Assembly (NCBI GenBank): GCA_028718185.1
Contig: JAQUMH010000006.1
Location: 1-64,000, forward strand
Direction: 5' to 3'
Origin: Elusimicrobiota bacterium
GTDB lineage: Bacteria > Elusimicrobiota > UBA8919
DNA length: 64,000 nucleotides
Positions 1 through 9,177 of the stretch are shown in pieces (the first letter of the stretch is position 1; every line of letters begins with the position of its first letter). A model generated the notes under the pieces. It was not told the DNA's origin, did no database searches, and worked only from the letters and a program-made list of their open reading frames with translations. Position numbers and translations under genes: made by a program.

Positions 1-212
1 TGGCGGATGCAGAATTGATAGTATATGGAGCGACAGAGCCTACAGCAGCGCTAACGATAAACGGGAAAGCGGTAAAGTTGAATCCTGACGGGACATTTTC
101 TATAAGGGTAGATTTTCCTGATGGTGATAAAGTATTTGATATAAAAGCAGTCTCTGAAGATAAAGTAGAAGAACGTAAAATAAAGATAACAGCAGAAAGA
201 AAAACCAAATAG
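1..212 (+). CDS. C-terminal end of a DUF4912-type protein (5' truncated)
   Basis: The reading frame is open from base 3 and stops at 212, so only about 69 C-terminal residues are present. The tail reads ADAELIVYGATEP, then an Ig-like strand pattern with NGKAVKLNPDGTF and a lysine-rich end. This matches the C-terminus I know from DUF4912 proteins, which often lie beside GH57/DUF1957 genes, as here. The TTG at 15 is an internal codon, not a start. The role is unknown; linkage to glycogen metabolism is inferred from context only. Confidence 0.55.
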   Translation, partial: ADAELIVYGATEPTAALTINGKAVKLNPDGTFSIRVDFPDGDKVFDIKAVSEDKVEERKIKITAERKTK

Positions 213-226
213 ACAGTTAATTAATT

Positions 227-397
227 TGTAGCTGCACCATCTCATGGTGCCAATAAATAGCTTGTAGAGGCACCATCTAATGGTGCAAAATGAACTCCAG
301 GTTAAAGTTGATGTCCGGGAATTTCAATAATATCACGCCGAGAGCGTGAAACTACAATATAATTAATTTTTGTAGTTGTCGCTAGGCCCTTGGCAAG
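227..397. repeat. Cluster of TGTAG-type palindromic repeats
   Basis: Four short palindromes fill most of the gap before the GH57 gene. Two are GCACCAT/ATGGTGC hairpins (234-250 and 270-286), each preceded by TGTAG. One is CACGC/GCGTG (334-348), followed by CTACA. A degenerate copy lies near 371-397. The variable stem with constant TGTAG/CTACA edges recurs at 8725, 9083, 18012, 32296, 32982 and 49611, so this is a dispersed REP-like family. Confidence 0.8.
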
Positions 398-425
398 CTT
401 GACTTGTTATAAAGGATATTAAATT

Positions 426-2006
426 ATGGAAAAAGGTTATTTGTGTCTGGTTTTACATGCTCATCTTCCTTACATTCGCCATCCTGAACATGATGATTTT
501 TTGGAAGAGGACTGGTTGTTTGAAGGTATTACAGAAACATATATTCCTCTTCTGGATATGTTTGAACGACTTATATCGGATGGTGTTGATTTCCGTATAA
601 CAATGTCACTTACTCCGACCCTGTGCGGAATGTTTGCGGATGAACTTTTGCAGTACAGGTACAAGCGGTATCTTGGCAAACTGGTAGAGCTTTCCGAAAA
701 GGAACTTTTCAGGACCAAAAACCAGGGACAATTCTACAATACAGCACAGATGTACAACAAGAAATTAAAAAAGTGCCGTGAAATTTTTGACAAGTGCGGC
801 GGTAATTTAATAAATGCATTTAGAAGAATCCAGGATACAGGCAAACTTGAAATTATTACTTGCGGTGCTACGCACGGATTCTTACCGTTAATGATTAGTG
901 ATAATTCAAAAAGAGCACAAATAGCGGTAGGGGTTTCTGATTATAAAGAAAAATTCGGCAGGGCGCCCAAGGGTATATGGCTTCCCGAATGCGGGTATAC
1001 CCCTGGTGTAGATAATATATTAAAAGAGAACGGCTTAAGATATTTTTTTGTTGATACTCACGGTATTTTATATGGAACACCACGTCCCAGGTATGGGGTT
1101 TTTGCACCGGTCTATTGCCCGTCCGGTGTAGCTGCTTTTGGAAGGGACATGGAATCGGCACACCAGGTATGGTCTGCAGATATCGGGTATCCCGGCGATT
1201 TCAGATATAGGGAATTTTACAGGGATGTTGGTTATGACCTGGATTATGAATATATTAAATCATACTTGCATTCTGACGGTATAAGGAGAAATGTAGGTAT
1301 AAAAAATTATAAAATAACCGGAAACGTTAATCTCGCGGACAAACAACCGTATAATTATGATGAAGCGAAAGAAGCAGCAGCAAGTCATGCCGGTAATTTT
1401 ATGTTCAATCGCCAGCAGCAGGTAGATTATCTTTTAAACTTATTGAAGAGAAAGCCGATAGTCGTTTCAATGTATGATGCCGAACTTTTCGGTCACTGGT
1501 GGTATGAGGGACCTGACTTTTTAGAGTATTTATTCAGGAAAATACATTTTGACCAAAAAACTATAAAGACAATAACACCTTCGGAATATTTGCAAATTCA
1601 ACCGGATAACCAGGTACTACAGTTGTCCATGTCATCTTGGGGAGACAAAGGTTATAACGAATTCTGGCTTAATGGTACAAATGACTGGGTTTACCGGCAT
1701 CTTCATAAAGCCGCCGAGAGAATGGTTGAAATTGCACGAAAGAACCCCGATGCCCAGCAATTAAAAAAACGTGCCCTTAACCAGGCAGCAAGAGAATTAC
1801 TGCTTGCACAGGCATCCGATTGGGCGTTTATTATGACATCCGGCACTATGGTTCAGTATGCTCATAAAAGAACAAAAAACCATATTTCCCAGTTTACTAT
1901 CTTATTTGAACAAATAGAAAGAAATCAGATAGACGAAGGTTTTTTATCCGACCTTGAGAACAGGGACAATATCTTTCCGAATATTGATTACAAAAATTAC
2001 TTATAA
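426..2006 (+). CDS. GH57 1,4-alpha-glucan branching enzyme (DUF1957 type)
   Basis: 526 aa, the usual length of bacterial GH57 branching enzymes. It starts with the family signature HAHLPYIRHPE. The predicted nucleophile is Glu188 in GIWLPECGY and the acid/base is Asp351 in YDAELFGHWW; known GH57 branching enzymes have these at nearly the same positions. The C-terminal helical part carries QAARELLLAQASDWAF, typical of the substrate-binding domain. It would form alpha-1,6 branches in cytoplasmic glycogen-like glucan. No signal peptide. A paralogue lies at 4777 and a GH57 amylase at 6623. The RBS is weak (AAGGATATT); the ATG at 426 fits the family N-terminus. Confidence 0.85.
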   Translation: MEKGYLCLVLHAHLPYIRHPEHDDFLEEDWLFEGITETYIPLLDMFERLISDGVDFRITMSLTPTLCGMFADELLQYRYKRYLGKLVELSEKELFRTKNQGQFYNTAQMYNKKLKKCREIFDKCGGNLINAFRRIQDTGKLEIITCGATHGFLPLMISDNSKRAQIAVGVSDYKEKFGRAPKGIWLPECGYTPGVDNILKENGLRYFFVDTHGILYGTPRPRYGVFAPVYCPSGVAAFGRDMESAHQVWSADIGYPGDFRYREFYRDVGYDLDYEYIKSYLHSDGIRRNVGIKNYKITGNVNLADKQPYNYDEAKEAAASHAGNFMFNRQQQVDYLLNLLKRKPIVVSMYDAELFGHWWYEGPDFLEYLFRKIHFDQKTIKTITPSEYLQIQPDNQVLQLSMSSWGDKGYNEFWLNGTNDWVYRHLHKAAERMVEIARKNPDAQQLKKRALNQAARELLLAQASDWAFIMTSGTMVQYAHKRTKNHISQFTILFEQIERNQIDEGFLSDLENRDNIFPNIDYKNYL

Positions 2007-2160
2007 TGTTTTTATGTAATTGCCGAGCCTGACTGCTTCTTTTTTATCCTCTTCTGCAGAGCGAGGAAAGAGGCGAGAGGGTATATTTATATCCTACGGT
2101 GACCTTGGCAACACACATAGAATCAGTTTTAGTATAAAATTCTAACCACAAAATCTTTTC

Positions 2161-2189
2161 TTGTAAAATACACTAAAATATAATATACT
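2161..2189 (+). promoter_or_regulatory. Sigma-70-like promoter giving a leaderless TMTC-like mRNA
   Basis: TTGTAA (2161-2166), a 17-base spacer and TATACT (2184-2189) end only 7 bases before the ATG at 2197, so transcription would begin at or next to the start codon. No Shine-Dalgarno sequence precedes the ATG. The rest of the 2007-2196 gap shows nothing clear. Confidence 0.45.
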
Positions 2190-2196
2190 TTTAAAT

Positions 2197-4287
2197 ATGA
2201 AAAAACTTATTGAAAAAAAATGGTTTGCAATTAGTTTGATAATTATTGTTACAACAATTATCTACTTGCCTTCTCTTCATGCACCGTTTATATTTGATGA
2301 TATAGCAAAAATAGTAGAAAACCCCGATATAAAAAGATTAGACAATATTACAACCAGGCTTATTTATAAATATAATGAGAATAAAAATTTTAAAAGGAAT
2401 GACCCTTCCAGACCTTTAACGTATCTTACTTTCACGGTAAATTATTATTTTGGAAAATTAAACCCATTTGGTTACCATTTATTTAATCTTATTGTTCACA
2501 TATTAACATCTATATTGATATTTATTTTGACAAGGAAAATTATTTTATATGCTTATAATAAAGATTCGATTTCATTACCATTTTTTGTAGCTTTATTTTT
2601 TGCAATCCATCCTGTTAATACAAGTTCGGTATCATATGTATTCAGTCGCTCTACGGTTTTGATGGCATTTTTCTATTTATCATCTTTAATATTTTTTGTA
2701 CTAGCAATAGAAAGGAAAAAGTTGCTATATTACTGTATATCAGTATTAAGTTTTATTTTAGCATTATTTTCAAGACAGGACGCCATTACACTTCCAGTAA
2801 TTATTTTAATTTTTGACTATATATTTTTGAGTAACTTTGACATGCAAAAAGTTATTAAAAATAAATATTATTATATAATTTTCGGACTTTTAATTATTGT
2901 TTTTTTGTTATTTAGATATTTTTATTTTGGGGGAATTGGTGATTTGGAGGCAGAAAATTTATGTAAACCTTTATTGTATCTTGCTAGTCAGTGCTACGTG
3001 GTACTTAAATACTTTCTGCTTCTTCTAGTGCCTATTGATGTTTGCATATACCGTGGTGTATATTACTCTGTCAAAACGGTATATGAACCCCAGATAATAG
3101 TTTCGTTCATAGTTATTATGGCAGTTTTGATAATAAGTTGGTGGTTATATAAGAAAAGAACAAGTATGACGAAAATATTTTTGTTTTCCATTTTATGGTA
3201 TTTCATTACTTTATCACCAACATCAAGTTTTTTTTCTACTACTAGTTCCATGGTCGATAACCGTTTGTATATTTCAGGATTTGGTTTTTATTTAACGATT
3301 ATAATTCTCTACTTTTTATTGTTTTCTACCAAAACAGTATTAGGTAACAATTTAAATATTATATCTAAGTTAAAAGTTCAAGATAAAATGTTAATTAGTT
3401 TGCTACTAATACATATAGTTTTGCTATCAATATTTACATTTAGAAGAAATCAGCTTTTTCAACAACCGATTCTTTTGTGGCAAGACGTTATTTCAAAATA
3501 TCCTAATAACATACCGTCGCACATCAATCTTGGAGATCTGCTACGTGAATCAAAAAGATATAATGAAGCAGAGAAAGAATATAGGGAAGCTATAAATTTA
3601 AATCAAAATTGTGTAGATGTTCACTATAAATATGGACTTTTATTAGAAGATTTAAAAAGATATAATGAAGCGGAGAAAGAATATATAGAAGAGATAAAGA
3701 TAAAGCCAGATAATGAATATACACATAACAGTCTAGGATCTTTGTTTAAAAATTTAAAAAGATTTAAAGAAGCTGAAGATGAATATAGAGTTGCGATAAA
3801 AATAAATACGAATTATGCAGAAGCACACTTTAATCTCGGAGTTTTACTAAATGATACAAAAAGATTTGAAGGAGCTGAAAAAGAATATAGGGAAGCATTA
3901 AGGATAAATCCTAATTATATAGAGGCACGAAATAACCTAGGAACATTGCTATATAATTCAAAAAAACTTGGAGAAACAGAGAATGAGCTAAGGATCCTCA
4001 TAGAAATAAATCCGCATCTTGCACAATCACACTATAATCTTGGTTTTTTACTCCACAATTTAAAAAGATTTGATGAAGCTGTGAAAGAATACAAAGAAGC
4101 GATAAGGTTAAATCCAAATTATACAAAAGCACATAACAATTTAGGCATTTTATATTATGAGCAGAAAGAATATTTTAAATCACTTCAAGAATTTGAAATC
4201 GCTTTAAGTTTAGCACCAAATGATAAAGATATTCAAAATAAAGTAAATTTTTTAAAGCAATTAGTAACAGGCAATAAGAGTAGATAA
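2197..4287 (+). CDS. TMTC-like membrane glycosyltransferase-type protein with C-terminal TPRs
   Basis: 696 aa. Residues 1-430 hold about ten hydrophobic helices. The first loop carries FDDIAKIVENPDI, and SRPLTYLTF plus FGYHLFNLIVHI follow. These are marks of TMTC/PMT-like GT-C proteins, where the acidic pair after the first helix is catalytic. Residues about 435-690 are seven 34-residue TPRs, each with an EAEKEYREAI-like helix. The TPRs would face away from the lipid-sugar site and bind protein partners. A lipid-linked sugar donor and protein acceptor are inferred from the family. It interrupts the GH57 genes, and its codon use is even more AT-rich than theirs. Confidence 0.7.
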   Translation: MKKLIEKKWFAISLIIIVTTIIYLPSLHAPFIFDDIAKIVENPDIKRLDNITTRLIYKYNENKNFKRNDPSRPLTYLTFTVNYYFGKLNPFGYHLFNLIVHILTSILIFILTRKIILYAYNKDSISLPFFVALFFAIHPVNTSSVSYVFSRSTVLMAFFYLSSLIFFVLAIERKKLLYYCISVLSFILALFSRQDAITLPVIILIFDYIFLSNFDMQKVIKNKYYYIIFGLLIIVFLLFRYFYFGGIGDLEAENLCKPLLYLASQCYVVLKYFLLLLVPIDVCIYRGVYYSVKTVYEPQIIVSFIVIMAVLIISWWLYKKRTSMTKIFLFSILWYFITLSPTSSFFSTTSSMVDNRLYISGFGFYLTIIILYFLLFSTKTVLGNNLNIISKLKVQDKMLISLLLIHIVLLSIFTFRRNQLFQQPILLWQDVISKYPNNIPSHINLGDLLRESKRYNEAEKEYREAINLNQNCVDVHYKYGLLLEDLKRYNEAEKEYIEEIKIKPDNEYTHNSLGSLFKNLKRFKEAEDEYRVAIKINTNYAEAHFNLGVLLNDTKRFEGAEKEYREALRINPNYIEARNNLGTLLYNSKKLGETENELRILIEINPHLAQSHYNLGFLLHNLKRFDEAVKEYKEAIRLNPNYTKAHNNLGILYYEQKEYFKSLQEFEIALSLAPNDKDIQNKVNFLKQLVTGNKSR

Positions 4288-4514
4288 GATTAAGAACCAT
4301 GACCGTTTCACATTAAAAATAAAAGGGTTTTGGTTCTTGAAAGTAACCGGGCAGATATATTTTGGCGACAAGCTATTTATAAACAGTATTAGTGAATTAA
4401 TTGGAGTAAATAAGGTTGTAAAGTGATCTGCCCCCATTCATTATACCAAATGTTAATGTGTATTTGAACATAATTGACATGCCCCTGAAAGTTGAAATAT
4501 GAACGATTTATCAC

Positions 4515-4543
4515 TCGACATTATATTAAATATAGTGTATACT
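4515..4543 (+). promoter_or_regulatory. Sigma-70-like promoter upstream of the ATPase remnant
   Basis: TCGACA (4515-4520), a 17-base spacer and TATACT (4538-4543) precede GGAGGT and the ATG at 4572. The promoter and ribosome site of a lost gene seem to survive. In the same gap, GGGCAGAT (4349-4356) and ATCTGCCC (4426-4433) form an inverted repeat of unknown origin. Confidence 0.45.
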
Positions 4544-4571
4544 ACACATAGGTTTATATTTGGAGGTATTT

Positions 4572-4688
4572 ATGCAAATATTAAAAAGAGAGATAGTTAA
4601 ATACATAAAACAATTTATTGATACAAAAGATGTCATTGTCTTACATGGTGCAAGACAAGTAGGTAAGACATCAGTAATTCAATATTAA
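4572..4688 (+). pseudogene. N-terminal remnant of an AAA_14/DUF4143-type ATPase
   Basis: A 38-codon frame with a good Shine-Dalgarno (GGAGGT, 4562-4567) encodes a short lead, then VLHGARQVGKTSVIQ, a Walker A motif in the style of AAA_14/DUF4143 ATPases. It stops at 4686-4688 straight after the P-loop. Full-length members are about 370-450 aa. Nothing resembling the rest of the gene follows before the GH57 gene at 4777, so this is a deletion remnant and not a simple frameshift. Confidence 0.7.
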
Positions 4689-4738
4689 CCCACCTTGCCG
4701 GTTTTACCTATTACAAAACTAATCGTGGAAAATTTTCC

Positions 4739-4766
4739 TTGAAAAATAATATAATTGAAGTATAAT
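4739..4766 (+). promoter_or_regulatory. Sigma-70-like promoter very close to the second GH57 gene
   Basis: TTGAAA (4739-4744), a 16-base spacer and TATAAT (4761-4766) lie 10 bases before the ATG at 4777. The expected transcript would have a leader of only a few bases, and no Shine-Dalgarno is visible. Confidence 0.5.
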
Positions 4767-4776
4767 TGTAGCTGGT

Positions 4777-6408
4777 ATGAAAAATGCTAATGGGGGTTTT
4801 TGCTTTATATTACATAGTCATATACCTTATGTAAAAAAAGCTGGGACTTGGCCGTTTGGGGAAGAGTGGTTGTTAGAAGGTCTTTTAGAAACGTATATTC
4901 CGCTTCTGGATGTTTTTTATGAACTTAAAGAAAATAATATTCCCTATAAAGCAACAATAGATATTACCCCTGTTTTAATAGAACAACTGGCGGATGAATA
5001 TTTTATAAAAAGGTTTGAAGAATTTGTTTCCGAAAAAATTAAACGTGCTGAATTTGATATTGAAAAGTTTTCTGCAAGGCACCAGTCCGATTATAAGTGC
5101 CTTGCTGAATTTTATAGAAATATTTTTGTAAAGATTCTTGATAATTTCAAAAATAAATATCAACGGAATATTATAGCGGCTTTTAAAAAACTGCAGGATG
5201 ACAACAACATAGAAATTATGACATCCGCAGCAACTAACGGGTATCTGCCGCTTTTATCCTGCGATTCTTCAATTTATGCACAGTTAAAAATCGGGATTGA
5301 TACATATAAAAAACATTTTGATAGAAAACCAAAAGGTGTATGGCTTCCTGAGTGTGCCTACAGGCAGGGGAAAAATGTTCAGGCAGGCAATAAAGAATCA
5401 TACCGTAGTCCTTCTCTTGATAAATTCCTATGCGATTTAGGTGTGGAATATTTTATTGTTGATAGTTCCGGAATAGAATGCGGTCAGGCGTTTTGTGAGA
5501 ATAAAAAAATAGAACAGACGACTTTATTGCCGTATCTTACGAGAGATGGTGTTGCGGTTTTTGGAAGAGACAAAGAGACAGGGCAATTAGTGTGGTCCAG
5601 TGAACATGGGTATCCTGCTGATGGTAAATATCGTGAATTTTACAAGAATGATTATGATTCAGGTTTGCAGTATTGGCGGGTTACTTCAACAAAAGTCGAT
5701 TTAGGATTAAAAGAAATTTATAATTTAAAAAATGTTTCTGAAAAAATAAAAGAAGATGCCGGGCATTTCAGTAATGTTGTGGAAAGAAAACTTGACGAAT
5801 TTAATAAAAAAAATGGCGATTATGGAATGATTACCGCTCCGTATGATGCTGAACTTTTCGGGCACTGGTGGTTTGAGGGTATTGAATGGTTAAAACAGGT
5901 ATTAATCAAAATATCCCAAAATCCGAAAGTATCGCTTCTAACGCCATCTGAGTATTTGCAGGAACATAAACCGAAATGTGTTGCTGAAATTGCCGAGTCA
6001 TCCTGGGGTGAGGACAGCAACCATTATATGTGGCTTAACCCGGAAACAAAGTGGATGTGGCCTTATATTCATGATGCCGAGCTTCAAATGGAGGATGTTG
6101 TCCAGATATTTAAGAATAATAATATTCCGGCTAATACCTTAAGAACATTAAAACAAGCAGCACGGGAACTGCTTTTGCTACAATCATCTGATTGGGCTTT
6201 TTTAATTACAACAAAACAGGCGAAAGAATATGCTACTGAAAGATTTCTTTTACATTTTAACCGTTTTTGCCGTCTTGCTGCTGCGATAGAAGAACAAGGT
6301 ATTGAAACTAATGAGTTTCTTACATTTTTGAAAGAAACCGAAAACATAGATACTGTTTTTTCAGAAATTGATTTTAGGGATTTTGCTAAAGTAGTGATAA
6401 AAGATTAA
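4777..6408 (+). CDS. GH57 branching-enzyme-type protein, second copy
   Basis: 543 aa, paralogous to the protein at 426. It shares HSHIPYVKK, the nucleophile motif GVWLPECAY (Glu192) and the acid/base motif PYDAELFGHWWFEG (Asp357), so both catalytic residues are kept. The C-terminal QAARELLLLQSSDWAF block is also conserved. About 15 extra residues (around 196-212, NVQAGNKESYRSPS region) lie after the nucleophile loop and could change the acceptor cleft. Cytoplasmic; acts on alpha-glucans. Whether both copies are branching enzymes or one is a different GH57 transglycosylase cannot be told from sequence alone. Confidence 0.82.
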   Translation: MKNANGGFCFILHSHIPYVKKAGTWPFGEEWLLEGLLETYIPLLDVFYELKENNIPYKATIDITPVLIEQLADEYFIKRFEEFVSEKIKRAEFDIEKFSARHQSDYKCLAEFYRNIFVKILDNFKNKYQRNIIAAFKKLQDDNNIEIMTSAATNGYLPLLSCDSSIYAQLKIGIDTYKKHFDRKPKGVWLPECAYRQGKNVQAGNKESYRSPSLDKFLCDLGVEYFIVDSSGIECGQAFCENKKIEQTTLLPYLTRDGVAVFGRDKETGQLVWSSEHGYPADGKYREFYKNDYDSGLQYWRVTSTKVDLGLKEIYNLKNVSEKIKEDAGHFSNVVERKLDEFNKKNGDYGMITAPYDAELFGHWWFEGIEWLKQVLIKISQNPKVSLLTPSEYLQEHKPKCVAEIAESSWGEDSNHYMWLNPETKWMWPYIHDAELQMEDVVQIFKNNNIPANTLRTLKQAARELLLLQSSDWAFLITTKQAKEYATERFLLHFNRFCRLAAAIEEQGIETNEFLTFLKETENIDTVFSEIDFRDFAKVVIKD

Positions 6409-6470
6409 AAATAGATATTAGGAGACTGGAGGAATATATTGAAATTGGTAGAAATAAATAGAAATTAGTA

Positions 6471-6494
6471 GTCCGCCACTAAGCCATCGGCGGA
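6471..6494. repeat. TCCGCC/GGCGGA palindromic repeat
   Basis: TCCGCC (6472-6477) and GGCGGA (6489-6494) flank a loop containing ACTAAGCCAT. A related copy sits at 51655-51669. Flanking sequence (6430-6470 and 6560-6590) has GAAATTGGTAGAAAT-like runs in opposite orientations, another simple repeat. No gene is seen in 6409-6622. Confidence 0.6.
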
Positions 6495-6622
6495 TTTGAA
6501 AAAAATAAAACAACAAGTTTCCATAAATTACAATAAGTTTCGCAAAGCATATTTCTGTCAATTTCTATTTCCCTAATTTCAGAATCTACATTACACAGTC
6601 TTAAAAGAGGGGCGCTTAAAAA

Positions 6623-8722
6623 ATGAAAAAAATAAATTTTATTTTTGGAGTACACAACCATCAACCTGTAGGGAATTTTGACAATGTTTTTGAGTGGGCT
6701 GTAAAGACGGCATACGAGCCGTTTTTAAGTGTTATTGAGAAACATCCTAAGGTAAAAATAGTAATCCATTATACAGGGTGTCTTATCGATTGGCTTGAGA
6801 AGAATAGACCGGATATAATCAGCCGTCTTAAATTACTCGTAAAAAAAGGTCAGGCGGAAATGTTGACCGGCGGATATCATGAACCTATCTTACCTGTAAT
6901 TTCTGATATTGATAAGAACGGTCAAATAAAAAAACTAACCGATTATATAAAAAAAGAGTTTTTATGCACTCCGAAAGGATTGTGGCTTGCTGAACGGGTT
7001 TGGGAGCCGACACTTGCTAAGATATTAAACGAAGCAGGCGTTGAATATATTGTTCTTGATGATGCGCATTTTCTTGCTTCCGGTATTGATGAAAAAAAAC
7101 TGCGCGGCTATTTTATAACAGAGGACCAGGGAGTACCGCTTAAAATATTCCCCATATGCCAGAAATTAAGATACACTATGCCGTTTGCGCAACCGGAAGA
7201 TACGATAAATTACCTTAAGAGTGAAGCATCCGATGACCCTTCAACTTTACTTGTTATGGCTGATGACGGCGAAAAATTCGGCATTTGGCCCGAAACATAT
7301 AAAACATGTTATGAAGAAAAATGGCTTGAAAAATTTCTTGTGCTTTTAGAACAAAATTCCGATTGGATTAATATAACGACATTTTCAGAATATATTAAAA
7401 AATATCCTGCAGTAGACAGGATTTATCTTATGGCAACTTCGTATTTTGAAATGAGTGAATGGTCACTCCCTGCCAAAACACAAGTTGATTTTGAAGAAGC
7501 TATTATTAATTCGGACGACAACCTGAAAAGGTTTTTAAAAGGCGGGTTCTGGAGAAATTTCCTGACAAAATATTCAGAATCAAACAACATGCACAAAAAA
7601 ATGCTTTATATTAGTGAAAAAATAAAAGAATTAAAAAATGATACAGCTGCACAGTCGTTAAAAGAGTCAGGTTCAGATGACCCTGTAAACCTTTTGTATA
7701 AAGGTCAGTGTAATTGTGCGTATTGGCACGGAATTTTCGGGGGTTTATATCTTCCGCATTTGAGGCACGCAATTTACAAAAATCTGATAGAAGCAGAGAA
7801 TTCAATTCCGCCATCAACAGAAATCTGTGATTTTGACAAAGACGGTCAAAAAGAAATAATTGCGACTACTAAAAATATAAATGTTTATTTAAAACCATCA
7901 TATGGCGGGGCGATAACTGAACTTGACTTCAAGCCGGTTAGTTTTAATTTAACCGATGTCCTGACCCGGAGGTTTGAAGCATATCATAGAAAAGTTGACA
8001 GTGCTACTATAAAAATAGAAGGTAAAAAACTGGAAACAATTCACAATGCTTATTATACAAAGGAACTCGGATTACAGAAATATCTGAAGTACGACTGGTA
8101 TAACAGGTGTTCGCTCCTTGACCATTTTTTTCATAAGGCAACAACCTTAGAAAAATATAACGATTGTGAATACGGGGAAATCGGTGATTTTGTAAATCAG
8201 CCGTATAATATTGAATCAAAAAGCCGGAAAACAAAAACAAAGGATATCAGTTTAAAACGAGACGGCCATCTTTGGCTTGAAAGCGGTTTAATTCCAATAC
8301 AGGTTTTGAAAACGATAAACATAAAAGAGACAGCGGTAAATATAGATTATGAAATTACAAATAACCACGAAAAAGCAATGGAATTATGGTATGGCTGCGA
8401 GTTCAATCTTGCTCTTTCAAATCCGAATGATGAAAAATGCTTCTACTTAGCCGGTGAAAGAAAAGAGAATTTTTCAGCAAAAACATCTTTTGAAAAAATG
8501 AAATCGCTGATAATCAGTGACATTTACGGTGGTTTTAATTTAAAAATGGAGGCATCGGATTTATTTGATTTCTGGGTTTTCCCGATATGGACGATTTCAC
8601 TGTCCGAAGCCGGTTTTGAAAAAACATATCAAGGCTCATCAGTTACAGTTAATAAAAAGTTTTTACTGGAACCGAAAGGAAAATATAAATTTACATTAAA
8701 AATGGATATGGAACAGATTTGA
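6623..8722 (+). CDS. GH57 alpha-amylase / 4-alpha-glucanotransferase
   Basis: 699 aa, close to the length of Thermococcus 4-alpha-glucanotransferase and Dictyoglomus AmyA. The N-terminus FGVHNHQPVGNF is the first GH57 motif. The nucleophile is Glu124 in GLWLAERVWEP and the acid/base is Asp214 in ADDGEKFG, matching Glu123/Asp214 of the characterised archaeal enzyme. A linker helical region (about 310-390) includes YKGQCNCAYWHGIFGGLYLPHLR. The C-terminal half is the beta-rich DUF1925/DUF1926-type domain. No signal peptide, so it would act on cytoplasmic maltodextrins beside the branching enzymes. The RBS AGAGGGG lies upstream. Confidence 0.88.
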   Translation: MKKINFIFGVHNHQPVGNFDNVFEWAVKTAYEPFLSVIEKHPKVKIVIHYTGCLIDWLEKNRPDIISRLKLLVKKGQAEMLTGGYHEPILPVISDIDKNGQIKKLTDYIKKEFLCTPKGLWLAERVWEPTLAKILNEAGVEYIVLDDAHFLASGIDEKKLRGYFITEDQGVPLKIFPICQKLRYTMPFAQPEDTINYLKSEASDDPSTLLVMADDGEKFGIWPETYKTCYEEKWLEKFLVLLEQNSDWINITTFSEYIKKYPAVDRIYLMATSYFEMSEWSLPAKTQVDFEEAIINSDDNLKRFLKGGFWRNFLTKYSESNNMHKKMLYISEKIKELKNDTAAQSLKESGSDDPVNLLYKGQCNCAYWHGIFGGLYLPHLRHAIYKNLIEAENSIPPSTEICDFDKDGQKEIIATTKNINVYLKPSYGGAITELDFKPVSFNLTDVLTRRFEAYHRKVDSATIKIEGKKLETIHNAYYTKELGLQKYLKYDWYNRCSLLDHFFHKATTLEKYNDCEYGEIGDFVNQPYNIESKSRKTKTKDISLKRDGHLWLESGLIPIQVLKTINIKETAVNIDYEITNNHEKAMELWYGCEFNLALSNPNDEKCFYLAGERKENFSAKTSFEKMKSLIISDIYGGFNLKMEASDLFDFWVFPIWTISLSEAGFEKTYQGSSVTVNKKFLLEPKGKYKFTLKMDMEQI

Positions 8723-8724
8723 AG

Positions 8725-8789
8725 ATGTAGGCAGAGCAAGCTCTGCCACTACAATGTTGGAGTAGTTGCCGACCTTGGTCGGCACTAAC
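8725..8789. repeat. Two TGTAG-type palindromes before ptsH
   Basis: GCAGAG/CTCTGC (8731-8746) is followed by CTACA. GCCGACC/GGTCGGC (8768-8783) is preceded by GTAGTT. The second hairpin ends 12 bases before the HPr start, where it could affect initiation. In-frame translation from TTG 8766 would read through this repeat and is unlikely. Confidence 0.8.
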
Positions 8790-8795
8790 TTATTT

Positions 8796-9062
8796 ATGAT
8801 TGAAAAAACTGTAAAAATAAAAAATAAACTCGGATTGCACGCCCGCCCTGCGGCTCTTTTTGTCCAGACGACATCGAAGTTTAAGTCGTCAGTAAAGATA
8901 ATTAAAGAGGGACAAGAAGTGGATGGTAAATCTATAATGGGTTTAATGATGCTTGCAGCAGGGATGGATACTGAATTACGTATTTTAGCAAATGGTGAAG
9001 ACGAAAACGAATTAATAAAGGCAGTTGAAGCTTTAGTTGACCGAAAATTTGAAGAAGATTGA
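8796..9062 (+). CDS. ptsH: HPr phosphocarrier protein
   Basis: 88 aa when started at ATG 8796, the standard HPr length. This start places the phosphorylated histidine at position 15 (KLGLHARPA) and the regulatory serine at position 46 (VDGKSIMGLMML), exactly as in HPr of other bacteria. It relays phosphate from Enzyme I, encoded 115 bases downstream. Ser46 is conserved, but no HPr kinase or EII transporter is in the window. No clear Shine-Dalgarno; a palindromic repeat occupies the region just upstream. Confidence 0.93.
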   Translation: MIEKTVKIKNKLGLHARPAALFVQTTSKFKSSVKIIKEGQEVDGKSIMGLMMLAAGMDTELRILANGEDENELIKAVEALVDRKFEED

Positions 9063-9082
9063 TTGAGATTTGTGTTTAAAAG

Positions 9083-9150
9083 CGTAGTTGCACCGCCTTG
9101 CGGTGCTATAATTAATTTATATTTGTAGTTGCCGACCTTGGTCGGTATAA
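9083..9150. repeat. Two TGTAG-type palindromes between ptsH and ptsI
   Basis: GCACCGC/GCGGTGC (9090-9106) and GCCGACC/GGTCGG (9131-9145), each preceded by GTAGTT. The second nearly copies the hairpin at 8768. Without a T run they are more likely REP-like elements than terminators. Confidence 0.8.
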
Positions 9151-9177
9151 CTTATTTATTAATAGGAGCATAAAACT

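Noticed and set aside
8766-8795. HPr start at TTG 8766
   Set aside because: It reads through a palindromic repeat; starting at 8796 puts His and Ser at canonical positions 15 and 46.
9083-9150. Rho-independent terminators between ptsH and ptsI
   Set aside because: Good stems but no T run, and the same hairpins occur at many unrelated places.
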